DNA of 64,000 nt from Kytococcus schroeteri (GTDB lineage Bacteria > Actinomycetota > Actinomycetes > Actinomycetales > Dermatophilaceae): contig NZ_PKIZ01000007.1 in NCBI RefSeq assembly GCF_002847825.1, forward strand, positions 48,566 through 112,565, read 5' to 3'. This document shows, one piece after another, positions 27,897 through 36,249 of the stretch. The translations under genes were made by a program, and so were the position numbers. Positions within the stretch are counted from its first letter, which is position 1, and each line of letters opens with the position of its first letter. The notes below the pieces were generated by a model. It was not told the origin of the DNA. It made no database searches and was given only the letters and a program-made list of their open reading frames with translations.

Positions 27897-29249
27897 GTGC
27901 CTTTCTTCCTCGACGAACTCTACGAACAGCTCATCGCCGGCGGCCTGACCGTCGGCCTCCTGGGTGGCGGCACCTGGGCGTGGCTGCGCGCCAAGGCGGG
28001 CGGCGCCACGCAGGCCCCGCCGGAGCAGGAGCCGCGCACCACCACCCGCCCGCCGATCGAGCACACGCCGGCCAAGAAGTCGACCTACGGCGAGCGCGCC
28101 AAGGGTGCCGTCATCGACACCAACCGGCGCACCGACCCGGTGACCACGGCCGGCCCGGGCACCGACGCGCCGGCCGCGGGCGAGGGGGCCACCCACCTGC
28201 GGGAGCGCTCCACCATCCCGCCGGAGCGCGTGGGCGGCACGGATGCGGAGGTCCTCGAGCCGGAGGTCGACGGCACCACCGGCACCCCCGCGGACTACGC
28301 GCGCGAGCCGGGTGTGGAGGTGCCCGACGAGGCCCAGGGGCGCCTGCACCGCCTGCGCTCGCGCCTCTCGCGCTCCAACAACGCCGTGGGGCAGGCGCTG
28401 CTCAAGCTGCTCTCCTCCGGCGACCTCGACGAGGAGGCCTGGGAGGAGGTCGAGGACACCCTGCTCGCGGTGGACCTCGGCGTGGAGGCCACCACCGAGC
28501 TCGTGGACAACCTGCGCACCCGGGTGCGGGTGGAGAACACCACCGACCCCGACGTGGTGCGCGGCTGGCTGCGCGAGGAGTTGGTGCGCCTGGTGGACCC
28601 GACCATGGACCGCGGCATCGCCGCCACGCGTCAGGGCGACCGCCCGTCGGTGGTGCTCGTGGTGGGCGTGAACGGCACCGGCAAGACGACCACCGTGGGC
28701 AAGCTGGCCCGCGTGCTCGTGGCCGAGGAGAAGGACGTCGTGCTCGGCGCCGCGGACACCTTCCGCGCTGCGGCCGCCGACCAGCTGCAGACCTGGGGTG
28801 AACGCGTCGGGGTGCGCACCGTGCGCAGCGAGAAGGAGGGGGCCGACCCGGCATCGGTGGCCTTCGACGCCGTTGCCCAGGGCGTGGACTCCGAGGCGGA
28901 CGTGGTGCTGCTGGACACCGCCGGGCGCCTGCACAACAAGGCCGGGCTCATGGACGAGCTGGCCAAGGTCAAGCGCGTGGTGGAGAAGCGCAGCCGCATC
29001 GACGAGGTGCTGCTGGTGCTGGACGCCACCACCGGCCAGAATGGCATGAAGCAGGCCGAGGTGTTCGCCCAGGCGGTGGACGTCACCGGCATCGTGCTCA
29101 CCAAGATGGACGGCACCGCGCGCGGCGGCATCGTCGTGGCCGTGCAGCGGGCCCTCGGGGTGCCGGTCAAGCTCGTGGGCCTGGGCGAGGGGCCGGACGA
29201 CCTCGCGCCCTTCGTGGCCGAGGACTTCGTGGACGCCCTGCTGGACTGA
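27897..29249 (+). CDS. ftsY: Signal recognition particle receptor FtsY
   Basis: SRP GTPase that docks ribosome-SRP complexes to the membrane. 450 residues. An N-terminal hydrophobic segment (about 12-30) can anchor it, followed by a 100-residue Pro/Thr/Glu-rich linker, then the NG domain: GVNGTGKTTT (about 256), DTFRAAAADQL, DTAGRLHNK and TKMDGTARGG. GTG start with CAGACT six bases upstream. It ends in a palindrome-rich segment and converges on deoD. ffh, its partner, is nearby. Confidence 0.97.
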   Translation: MPFFLDELYEQLIAGGLTVGLLGGGTWAWLRAKAGGATQAPPEQEPRTTTRPPIEHTPAKKSTYGERAKGAVIDTNRRTDPVTTAGPGTDAPAAGEGATHLRERSTIPPERVGGTDAEVLEPEVDGTTGTPADYAREPGVEVPDEAQGRLHRLRSRLSRSNNAVGQALLKLLSSGDLDEEAWEEVEDTLLAVDLGVEATTELVDNLRTRVRVENTTDPDVVRGWLREELVRLVDPTMDRGIAATRQGDRPSVVLVVGVNGTGKTTTVGKLARVLVAEEKDVVLGAADTFRAAAADQLQTWGERVGVRTVRSEKEGADPASVAFDAVAQGVDSEADVVLLDTAGRLHNKAGLMDELAKVKRVVEKRSRIDEVLLVLDATTGQNGMKQAEVFAQAVDVTGIVLTKMDGTARGGIVVAVQRALGVPVKLVGLGEGPDDLAPFVAEDFVDALLD

Positions 29250-29278
29250 GTCGCGGGCACCGCGCACCGCACGAAATC

Positions 29279-29407
29279 AGCACCGGTGCTGAGTTCGGCC
29301 TGTCAGGTCACCGAGAACCGCACCGGTGCCGAGTTCGACAGTCGAACTCGGCACCGGTGCGGTGCTCGTGGTGGGGGAGTGCTGAGACCGGCACCGGTGC
29401 CGGTCTC
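29279..29407. repeat. Array of four GCACCGGTGC palindromes between ftsY and deoD
   Basis: The core GCACCGGTGC starts at 29280, 29320, 29351 and 29391. The first two are followed by TGAGTTCG or CGAGTTCG. Copies two and three face each other as a perfect 21-bp inverted repeat (29318-29338 and 29342-29362) with a CAG loop. The fourth is a perfect 24-base palindrome with outer arms GAGACCG/CGGTCTC (29384-29407). The region separates convergent genes, so a two-way terminator is one reading, but the repeated core with different flanks also looks like a set of protein-binding sites or a dispersed repeat family. Confidence 0.8.
29318..29362. terminator. 21-bp hairpin, probable two-way terminator of ftsY and deoD
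   Basis: Perfect 21-bp stem with a 3-base loop, left arm beginning CCGCACCGGTGCC. It is among the strongest hairpins in the window, lies 69 bases after the ftsY stop and 57 bases past the deoD stop. No T-run. Confidence 0.55.
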
Positions 29408-29418
29408 ACCCGGCCCCC

Positions 29419-30144
29419 TCAGCAGGTGGCGGCGGCCAGCGCCAGGGCGAGCGCCCCGCCGAAGCGGGTCTCGCGCTCCTGTGCGCTCATGTCCGCCGAG
29501 CCGTCCACGAGGTGGTCGCTCACCGTGAGCACCGCCAGCGCCTGCCGCCCGAACTCGTTGGCCACGCCGTAGAGCGCCGCGGCCTCCATCTCCACACCGA
29601 GGGTCCCGTGGGCGCGCAGGCCGTCCACCATCCCCGGCACCGCCCAGTAGAAGTGGTCGCGGCTCACGACGGGGCCGGCGTGCACGGTGCCCTCGGTCAC
29701 CTTCTCCCGCGCGCCCCAGGCGGCCGCGGCCAGCTCCAGGTCGGCCACGGCGGAGAAGTTGATGCCCGGCACGCGCGCCTGGTTCATGGACGAGTCGGTG
29801 TGCGCCCCGGTGCCGATGATGACGTCGCCCACCTGCACGCCCTCGGCGATGCCGCCGCAGGTGCCCACGCGGATGATGCGCTGCACCCCGTACTCGCGGA
29901 ACAGCTCGGTGGCGTAGATGGTCGCGCTCGGCTGGCCCATGCCCGAGCCCATCACCGAGAGCGGGTGGGCCACGCCGTCCACCTCGACGGTGCCGGTGAA
30001 GCCGAGCATGCCGCGCACGTCGGTGACCAGGCGGGCGTCGGGCATGAGGGCGTGGGCGATGCGCTCGGCGCGGCGGGGGTCGCCGGGCATGAGCACGGCG
30101 GGGGCGAAGTCGTCGGGTCCGGCGGAGATGTGGGGAGTCGGCAT
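29419..30144 (-). CDS. deoD: Purine nucleoside phosphorylase, DeoD type
   Basis: Phosphorolyses purine nucleosides for salvage. 241 residues, the hexameric bacterial type. Begins MPTPHISAGPDDFAPAVLMPGDP, with the phosphate-binding MPGDPRRAE, the RVGTCGGI motif and the nucleoside-binding VEMEAAALYGVA; the catalytic Asp is in TVSDHLV. The ATG at 30144 is divergent from ffh with 33 bases between the starts. Its insertion between ftsY and ffh breaks the order commonly seen in related genomes. Confidence 0.95.
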   Translation of the reverse strand: MPTPHISAGPDDFAPAVLMPGDPRRAERIAHALMPDARLVTDVRGMLGFTGTVEVDGVAHPLSVMGSGMGQPSATIYATELFREYGVQRIIRVGTCGGIAEGVQVGDVIIGTGAHTDSSMNQARVPGINFSAVADLELAAAAWGAREKVTEGTVHAGPVVSRDHFYWAVPGMVDGLRAHGTLGVEMEAAALYGVANEFGRQALAVLTVSDHLVDGSADMSAQERETRFGGALALALAAATC

Positions 30145-30164
30145 GGGCGGATTCTTGCAGCACG

Positions 30165-30170
30165 TAGAAT
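30165..30170 (+). promoter_or_regulatory. Probable -10 element of ffh
   Basis: TAGAAT lies 7 bases before the GTG start of ffh; no Shine-Dalgarno, so a leaderless transcript is likely. Confidence 0.45.
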
Positions 30171-30177
30171 CCACCGG

Positions 30178-31971
30178 GTGTTCAACAGCCTCTCCGACCG
30201 CCTGACCCACACCTTCGGCAACCTGAAGCGCAAGGGCAAGCTCACCGAGTCCGACGTCAACGCGACGGTCCGCGACATCCGCCTCGCGCTCCTGGACGCC
30301 GACGTCGCCCTGCCGGTGGTGAAGCAGTTCACCAAGGTGATCCGGGAGCGGGCCACCGGTGCGGAGGTCTCCGAGGCGCTCAACCCGGCCCAGCAGGTCG
30401 TGAAGATCGTCAACGAGGAGCTCGTCGACATCCTCGGTGGCGAGACGCGCACCATCCGCTTCGCCAAGCGCCCGCCGACGGTGATCATGCTCGCCGGTCT
30501 GCAGGGTTCCGGTAAGACCACCCTGGCCGGCAAGCTCGGCAAGTGGCTCAAGGACCAGGGGCACACCCCGCTGCTGGTGGCCTGTGACCTGCAGCGCCCC
30601 AACGCGGTGAACCAGCTGGAGATCGTCGGTGAGCGCGCCGGTGTGCCGGTGTACGCCCCGGAGAAGGGCAACGTCTACGGCCACGACGCCGCGCTGGAGA
30701 GCGGTGAGGGCACGCGCTCCTTCGGTGACCCGGTGGAGGTGGCCCGCCGCGGTGTGGCCCAGGGTCAGGCCCGCCAGCACGACGTGGTCATCATCGACAC
30801 CGCCGGCCGTCTGGCGGTGGACGAGGAGCTCATGCAGCAGGCCGCGGACATCCGCGCCGCGGTGAACCCCGAGGAGGTGCTGTTCGTCATCGACGCGATG
30901 ATCGGACAGGCCGCCATCGACACCGCCATGGCCTTCGACAAGGGCGTCGACTTCACCGGTGTGGTGCTCTCCAAGCTCGATGGTGACGCGCGCGGTGGTG
31001 CCGCCCTCTCGGTGGCCTCGGTCACCGGCAAGCCGGTCATGTTCGCCTCCACCGGTGAGCAGACCAAGGACTTCGAGGTCTTCCACCCCGACCGCATGGC
31101 CTCCCGCATCCTCGACATGGGTGACGTGCTCACCCTCATCGAGCAGGCCGAGCGCGCCTTCGACCGCTCGCAGGCCGCGGAGATGTCGCGGAAGTTCATG
31201 TCCGACGAGGACTTCACCTTCGACGACTTCCTGCAGCAGATGGCCGCCATCAAGAAGATGGGCAATCTCAAGCAGTTGCTGGGCATGATGCCGGGCATGG
31301 GCCAGATGCGGGCCCAGATCGAGGCCCTCGACGAGCGCGAGTTCGACCGGGTGGAGGCCATGGTGCAGTCCATGACGCCCTTCGAGCGCTCGCACCCCAA
31401 GCAGATCAACGGCTCGCGCCGCGCCCGCATCGCCAAGGGTTCGGGCGTGACCGTCTCCGAGGTGAACCAGCTCATCGAGCGCTTCACCGCCGCCCAGAAG
31501 ATGATGAAGCAGTTCAAGAAGGGCGGCGGGATGCCCGGCATGCCGGGGATGGGGGGCATGCCCGGCATGGGCTCGATGCCGGGTGGTGCCGGCGGCAAGG
31601 GCAAGAAGGGTGCGAAGGGCAAGAACCAGCGCTCCAAGGCCAAGTCCGGCAACCCCGCCAAGCGCGCCCAGCAGGAGGCCGCGGCCGCTCGCAAGGCCGA
31701 GGAGGCCCAGCAGCGCCGTCTCGACGAGATGTTCGGCGGCGGCGGGGCCGAGGAGGCCGCGCCGCAGAAGAAGTCGGCCTTCGGCGGGCTCGGCGCCGTG
31801 GCCGGTGGCCACGGCGGCGGTCTGGGGGCCCTGGCCGAGGGGCACGGGTCCGGCAAGGACTCCGGCAAGGAGGCGACGGGCACGGGTCAGGGCGACCAGG
31901 GCCTGGGTGACCTGCAGCTGCCCAAGGGCTTCGAGAAGTTCCTCGGCGGCGGGGGCCACGGCAAGGGCTGA
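30178..31971 (+). CDS. ffh: Signal recognition particle protein Ffh
   Basis: GTPase that binds 4.5S RNA and signal sequences for co-translational targeting. 597 residues, longer than the usual 450-550. N and G domains: GLQGSGKTT (about 107), DTAGRLAVDEEL (about 207), SKLDGDARGG. The Met-rich M domain (about 330-446) includes LLGMMPGMGQM and SRRARIAKGSGVTVSEVNQL for RNA binding. A 150-residue tail follows: MPGM repeats, a Lys/Ala-rich stretch, a short helix with RRLDEMFGGGG, then Gly/His-rich sequence. The tail looks disordered. The GTG at 30178 keeps the correct N-terminus FNSLSDRL. Confidence 0.97.
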   Translation: MFNSLSDRLTHTFGNLKRKGKLTESDVNATVRDIRLALLDADVALPVVKQFTKVIRERATGAEVSEALNPAQQVVKIVNEELVDILGGETRTIRFAKRPPTVIMLAGLQGSGKTTLAGKLGKWLKDQGHTPLLVACDLQRPNAVNQLEIVGERAGVPVYAPEKGNVYGHDAALESGEGTRSFGDPVEVARRGVAQGQARQHDVVIIDTAGRLAVDEELMQQAADIRAAVNPEEVLFVIDAMIGQAAIDTAMAFDKGVDFTGVVLSKLDGDARGGAALSVASVTGKPVMFASTGEQTKDFEVFHPDRMASRILDMGDVLTLIEQAERAFDRSQAAEMSRKFMSDEDFTFDDFLQQMAAIKKMGNLKQLLGMMPGMGQMRAQIEALDEREFDRVEAMVQSMTPFERSHPKQINGSRRARIAKGSGVTVSEVNQLIERFTAAQKMMKQFKKGGGMPGMPGMGGMPGMGSMPGGAGGKGKKGAKGKNQRSKAKSGNPAKRAQQEAAAARKAEEAQQRRLDEMFGGGGAEEAAPQKKSAFGGLGAVAGGHGGGLGALAEGHGSGKDSGKEATGTGQGDQGLGDLQLPKGFEKFLGGGGHGKG

Positions 31972-32004
31972 CCGCCCGCCCCACCGCGTCGGCCCCCCCC
32001 ACCT

Positions 32005-32037
32005 CGTGACGCCCCCCCCGCACCGCGGGGCGTCACG
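32005..32037 (+). terminator. Hairpin after ffh
   Basis: 11-bp stem CGTGACGCCCC with an 11-base loop that itself contains complementary C and G runs; it lies 33 bases after the ffh stop and just before the amidohydrolase promoter-like hexamer. Confidence 0.55.
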
Positions 32038-32040
32038 GCG

Positions 32041-32046
32041 TACGGT
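32041..32046 (+). promoter_or_regulatory. Probable -10 element of the amidohydrolase gene
   Basis: TACGGT six bases before the ATG at 32053, again without a Shine-Dalgarno. Confidence 0.4.
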
Positions 32047-32052
32047 GAGCCC

Positions 32053-33153
32053 ATGAGTGCCCCCGCGCAGCCCGTCCTCCACCTCACCGGCCAGGTCATC
32101 TGCGGCCCCGAGGAGGTGCACCCCGAGGCGTGGGTGGTCGACGGCCACCTCACCTTCGAGCGGCCCCCGGCCTCGCTGGAGGTCGAGCGCCTCGAGGGCT
32201 ACGTGCTGCCTGGCCTCGTGGACGCCCACTGCCACGTGGGCCTGGAGGCCGAGGGGGGAGTGACGCCCGAGCGTGCCGAGGAGCACGCCGTCACCGACCG
32301 CGAGGCCGGGGCCCTGCTGCTGCGCGATGCCGGGTCGCCGGTGGACACCTCCTGGATCCACGACCGCGAGGACCTGCCCCGCCTGGTGCGTGCCGGCCGC
32401 CACATCGCCCGGCCCAAGCGCTACATCCGCAACTTCGCCCACGAGATCGAGCCCGACCAGCTCGTGGAGTACGTGCGGGCCGAGGCGCGGGCCGGTGACG
32501 GCTGGGTGAAGCTCGTGGGCGACTGGATCGACCGCGAGGTAGGCGACCTGCGCCCCCTGTGGCCGGTGGAGGTGCTCACCGAGGCGATCGCCGCCGCCCA
32601 CGAGGAGGGCGCGCGAGTGACGGCGCACTGCTTCGCCGAGCAGTCGCTGCTGGACTTCGCCGCCGCGGGCACGGACTGCATCGAGCACGCCACCGGGCTC
32701 ACCGAGGAGACGGTGCGGATCTTCGCCGAGCAGGACATCGCCATCGTGCCCACGCTGGTGAACATCGAGAACTTCCCCGCCTTCGCCGAGGCCGGGCAGG
32801 CCAAGTTCCCCGCGTACGCCGCGCACATGCGCGACCTCTACGCGCGCCGCTTCGAGACCGTCGGCCTGGCCCGGGAGGCCGGGGTGCGCATCTACGCCGG
32901 CACCGATGCCGGGGGCCAGCTGCCGCACGGCCTCATCGCCCGCGAGGTGGAGGCGATGCTGCAGGTGGGCATGACCCCCACCGAGGCCATCGGTGCCGCC
33001 ACCTGGGAGGCCCGCGAGTGGCTGGGCCACGAGGGCCTCACCGAGGGAGCGAGCGCCGACGTGGTGGTGTACACCGACGACCCGCGGCGCGACGTGCGCG
33101 CCCTGGCCGCGCCGGCCCACGTGGTGCTGCGGGGCGTGCGCCACGGTGGCTGA
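32053..33153 (+). CDS. Amidohydrolase family protein
   Basis: 366 residues, metal-dependent hydrolase with a TIM-barrel fold. The metal ligands are recognisable: HxH in GLVDAHCHVGL, a candidate carboxylated Lys in WVKLVGDW, His in RVTAHCF and CIEHATG, and Asp in YAGTDAGG. The C-terminal beta-sandwich closes with GASADVVVYTDDP, as in imidazolonepropionase- or prolidase-like amidohydrolases. The substrate cannot be assigned. The ATG follows TACGGT. Its stop lies inside the first codons of the GNAT gene, so the two are translationally coupled. Confidence 0.88.
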   Translation: MSAPAQPVLHLTGQVICGPEEVHPEAWVVDGHLTFERPPASLEVERLEGYVLPGLVDAHCHVGLEAEGGVTPERAEEHAVTDREAGALLLRDAGSPVDTSWIHDREDLPRLVRAGRHIARPKRYIRNFAHEIEPDQLVEYVRAEARAGDGWVKLVGDWIDREVGDLRPLWPVEVLTEAIAAAHEEGARVTAHCFAEQSLLDFAAAGTDCIEHATGLTEETVRIFAEQDIAIVPTLVNIENFPAFAEAGQAKFPAYAAHMRDLYARRFETVGLAREAGVRIYAGTDAGGQLPHGLIAREVEAMLQVGMTPTEAIGAATWEAREWLGHEGLTEGASADVVVYTDDPRRDVRALAAPAHVVLRGVRHGG

Positions 33154-33853
33154 GCCTCCCGTGCTGCCGTCGCACACGCCCACCCACCGCCTGGTGGCCA
33201 CCGATGGCGAGCTCGTGGCCGCCACGCTCGTGCCGCAGGACGAGGCGGAGTACACGGTGGCCGGGGACGCCTCGGCCGCACGCGTCGGCCGGTTCAACCC
33301 GGTGGTGCCCGGCGACTTCCGGGCGCGCCTGGCGGCCCAGGGGGAGTCCCAGCGGATGGTGCTGGTGCGCCTGCGCGACCCGCAGCAGGCCGCCGAGGAC
33401 CTGGCCGGGCAGGGGAGGTGGCCCGGGACCGACCGGCCGGGCTGCGCGCCGGACGGTCGACCGCTCCACGGCATCGTGGCCCGGGTCAACGTCATGAACA
33501 CGGTGCGGGGCCGCTTCCAGAGCGCCGCCCTGGGCTACGACGCCCTCGACCCCTGGGCGGGGACGGGGCTGTTCACCCGGGCGCTGCGGCTGGTGGTGGA
33601 CCTCGCGTTCACCCCGGTGGCCCCGGACCCGGGACCCGGTGGCGGCCCCACTGGCGGTTTCGGCCTGCACCGGGTGGAGGCCAACGTGCAGCCGGACAAC
33701 GCGGCCAGCCTGCGGGTGCTGCAGAAGGTGGGCTTCCGGCGCGAGGGCCTGGTGGAACGGATGCTGTACGTCCCGGGCCCGGACGGGGCCGAGGCCTGGC
33801 GCGACCACGTGGCCCACGGCCTCACGGTGGAGGAGTGGGCGCCGCGCCGGTGA
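33146..33853 (+). CDS. GNAT family N-acetyltransferase (RimJ/RimL-like)
   Basis: 235 residues. Ends with the acetyl-CoA fold landmark HRVEANVQPDNAASLRVLQ followed by KVGFRREGL, characteristic of RimJ/RimL-type acetyltransferases. The middle holds a loop of about 20 residues rich in Pro and Gly (VAPDPGPGGGPTGG) that lengthens the protein beyond the usual 180. The GTG at 33146 overlaps the amidohydrolase stop by eight bases. Whether it acetylates a ribosomal protein, an antibiotic or a metabolite is unknown. Confidence 0.82.
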   Translation: MAEPPVLPSHTPTHRLVATDGELVAATLVPQDEAEYTVAGDASAARVGRFNPVVPGDFRARLAAQGESQRMVLVRLRDPQQAAEDLAGQGRWPGTDRPGCAPDGRPLHGIVARVNVMNTVRGRFQSAALGYDALDPWAGTGLFTRALRLVVDLAFTPVAPDPGPGGGPTGGFGLHRVEANVQPDNAASLRVLQKVGFRREGLVERMLYVPGPDGAEAWRDHVAHGLTVEEWAPRR

Positions 33854-34018
33854 GGCCCGGGTTGGGCGGGCGCGGAGGCGTCTGGCATCATTGGCCGGTA
33901 CTCGCTGTGTGCCGGACCCTCTCACCGGCACGGAGCAAGTCCCGGGCGTCGGGCGTCACCGTGACCCCACCGGATGGCCCCCGGACCCCACCCGATTCGA
34001 AACAGGAGTTCCACTCAC

Positions 34019-34492
34019 GTGGCAGTCAAGATCCGACTGAAGCGCATGGGCAAGATCCGTGCACCGTTCTACCGCGTCGTCGTCATGGACTCGCGCCAGA
34101 AGCGCGATGGCCGCGCGATCGAGGAGATCGGTCTGTACCACCCGACCGAGGAGCCCTCGCGCATCGAGATCGACTCCGAGCGCGCGCAGTACTGGCTCGG
34201 CGTCGGCGCGCAGCCGACCGAGCAGGTCGAGGCGCTGCTGAAGGTCACCGGCGACTGGGCCAAGTTCAAGGGTGAGGGCGACGCCGCCACCCTGAAGACC
34301 CGCGAGGCCAAGCCCTCCAAGCAGGAGCTCTTCGAGCAGGCGCTCAAGGACGCGGAGAACGCCCCGGCGACCGCGCCCACCCCCAAGAAGAAGAAGGCCG
34401 AGGAGGCCGCCGAGGCCCCCGCCGCCGAGGAGCCGAAGGCCGAGGAGGCCGCTGAGGCCCCCGCCGAGGACACCAAGGCCGACGAGGCCTGA
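34019..34492 (+). CDS. rpsP: 30S ribosomal protein S16
   Basis: 157 residues. The first 80 residues are the S16 core, [20 protein letters not shown] and later [14 protein letters not shown]. The C-terminal half is a long Glu/Ala/Pro/Lys-rich extension containing [12 protein letters not shown], as in other actinobacteria, likely disordered. GTG start at 34019 with ACAGGAG about 10 bases upstream. First gene of the rpsP-khpA-rimM-trmD run. Confidence 0.97.
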   Translation: MAVKIRLKRMGKIRAPFYRVVVMDSRQKRDGRAIEEIGLYHPTEEPSRIEIDSERAQYWLGVGAQPTEQVEALLKVTGDWAKFKGEGDAATLKTREAKPSKQELFEQALKDAENAPATAPTPKKKKAEEAAEAPAAEEPKAEEAAEAPAEDTKADEA

Positions 34493-34494
34493 TC

Positions 34495-34737
34495 GTGCTC
34501 ACCGAGGCGCTCGACCACTTGGTCCGCGGCATCGTCGACCACGACGAGGACGTCCACGTGACGACCGTCGAGGGACGACGCGGCGAGACCCTCCAGGTCC
34601 GGGTCCACCCCGACGACCTGGGGCGGGTGATCGGTCGCTCCGGCCGGACCGCGCGTGCCCTGCGCACCGTGGTCCAGGCACTGGCCGGCGAGCGGCGCCA
34701 GGTGCGGGTCGACATCGTCGACACCGACCGGCCCTGA
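34495..34737 (+). CDS. khpA: KH-domain RNA-binding protein KhpA
   Basis: 80 residues forming one KH domain with the RNA-binding loop VIGRSGRTARALRTVV (GRxG type, about 46-61). KhpA-type proteins act with KhpB in RNA binding and cell-growth control in Gram-positive bacteria. It starts two bases after the rpsP stop at a GTG and is followed by a hairpin. The position between rpsP and rimM is conserved. Confidence 0.93.
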   Translation: MLTEALDHLVRGIVDHDEDVHVTTVEGRRGETLQVRVHPDDLGRVIGRSGRTARALRTVVQALAGERRQVRVDIVDTDRP

Positions 34738-34760
34738 CCCGGCACCACACCGACGTGTGA

Positions 34761-34797
34761 CGCGTGGCCCGGTACCTTCGCGGTACCGGGCCACGCG
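34761..34797 (+). terminator. Hairpin after khpA
   Basis: Perfect 16-bp stem CGCGTGGCCCGGTACC with a TTCGC loop, 23 bases after khpA. It could end or attenuate transcription between khpA and rimM; rimM starts about 95 bases later. Confidence 0.6.
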
Positions 34798-34892
34798 CGC
34801 GCCCGGACCCTGTGGCGTGAGCACCGCCGGGTGCCGGCCCCGGACCACCCGACCACGACCCAGCCCACCGCGCCGGACCCACCGAGGACGAC

Positions 34893-35441
34893 ATGGCACA
34901 GCACAGCAACCGCGAGCGCGGCACCATCCCCGAGGGCATGGTGCGTCTGGCCCGCATCGGCAAGCCCCACGCCCTGCGCGGTGAGGTGACCGTGCAGCTG
35001 CACACCGACGAGCCGGAGGTCCGGTTCGCCGTGGGGGAGCGCATCGCCACCGTGCCGGCCGAGGAGGGCCCCCTCACCGTGGCCTCGCGCCGGGTGCACC
35101 AGGGCGTCACCCTGCTCGGCTTCGAGGAGGTCACCGACCGCACCGGTGCCGAGGGGCTGCGCGGCGTGGTGCTCGTGGCCGCCGCGGAGGCCGACCCCGA
35201 CGACGAGGGCTTCTACCCCGAGGACCTGCGCGGCCTGCGTGCCGTCGACGCCGAGGGCGCCCCGCTCGGCACGGTGAAGGGCCTCCACCTGCGCCCGGCC
35301 CAGGACCTGCTGGAGCTCACCACCACCGCCGGGCACGAGGTGCTCGTGCCGTTCGTGGCCGAGCTGGTGCCCGAGGTCGACCTCGAGGAGGGCGTCGTGG
35401 TGGTCACCGCGCCCGCCGGTCTGCTGGAGCCGCTCGACTGA
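34893..35441 (+). CDS. rimM: Ribosome maturation factor RimM
   Basis: 182 residues. Assists assembly of the 30S head with S19. The N-terminal RimM domain has [18 protein letters not shown], and the PRC-barrel half has [12 protein letters not shown] and [20 protein letters not shown]. The ATG at 34893 follows GAGGACGAC, a moderate ribosome site; the next Met (residue 16) could also serve. Overlaps trmD by one base. Confidence 0.94.
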   Translation: MAQHSNRERGTIPEGMVRLARIGKPHALRGEVTVQLHTDEPEVRFAVGERIATVPAEEGPLTVASRRVHQGVTLLGFEEVTDRTGAEGLRGVVLVAAAEADPDDEGFYPEDLRGLRAVDAEGAPLGTVKGLHLRPAQDLLELTTTAGHEVLVPFVAELVPEVDLEEGVVVVTAPAGLLEPLD

Positions 35442-36208
35442 TGCCGGCCACCCGCACCCCGCTCACCGCGGCCGCCCCGCAGGAGGTCGCGTCCGAGGCT
35501 TCGCGCGCCGCGCTGCGCATCGACGTCGTCTCGATCTTCCCCGAGTACCTCGCTCCGCTGGACCTCAGCCTCATCGGCAAGGCGCAGCGCGACGGCCTGC
35601 TCGAGGTGCACACCCACGACCTGCGCGCCTTCACCCACGACCGCCACCGCACCGTGGACGCCACTCCCTACGGCGGCGGCGCCGGCATGGTCATGAAGCC
35701 CGAGCCGTGGGGGGAGGCACTCGACCACGTGCTGGCCAGCGACCCCACGCGCACCCCGGTGCTCGTGGTGCCCGGCCCCGGCGGTGACCGCTTCACCCAG
35801 CCCGTGGCCCGCGAGCTCGCCGGCGCCGACTGGCTGGTGTTCGCCTGCGGTCGCTACGAGGGCATCGACGAGCGCGTGGTGCTGGAGTACTCCCGGCGCG
35901 TGGACCTGCGCGTCCTCTCCCTGGGCGACTACGTGCTCAACGGCGGCGAGGTGGCCGTGCTGGCCATGACCGAGGCCATCGCACGCCTCGTGCCGGGCGT
36001 CATCGGCAACGCCGAGTCGCTCGTGGAGGAGTCCCACGAGGACGGGCTGCTGGAGTACCCCGTGTTCACCAAGCCGGCCTCCTGGCGCGGCCACGACGTG
36101 CCGGACGTGCTGCTCTCGGGCAACCACGCCCGCATCGCCGCCTGGCGCCACGAGCAGCGGGTCAGCAGGACCGCCGCCCGACGACCTGACATGCTGGGCC
36201 CCACCTGA
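35441..36208 (+). CDS. trmD: tRNA (guanine37-N1)-methyltransferase
   Basis: Makes m1G37 in tRNAs, preventing frameshifting. 255 residues, SPOUT fold. Core motifs include [13 protein letters not shown], the [13 protein letters not shown] loop, [13 protein letters not shown] and the knot [16 protein letters not shown]. An extra 25-residue Ala-rich N-terminus precedes the core; a later in-frame start is possible but none has a better ribosome site. It ends the rpsP operon. Confidence 0.95.
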   Translation: MPATRTPLTAAAPQEVASEASRAALRIDVVSIFPEYLAPLDLSLIGKAQRDGLLEVHTHDLRAFTHDRHRTVDATPYGGGAGMVMKPEPWGEALDHVLASDPTRTPVLVVPGPGGDRFTQPVARELAGADWLVFACGRYEGIDERVVLEYSRRVDLRVLSLGDYVLNGGEVAVLAMTEAIARLVPGVIGNAESLVEESHEDGLLEYPVFTKPASWRGHDVPDVLLSGNHARIAAWRHEQRVSRTAARRPDMLGPT

Positions 36209-36249
36209 ACGACGTGGTCCCCGACGGGGACCGGAGTGGGAGGAGCGGC

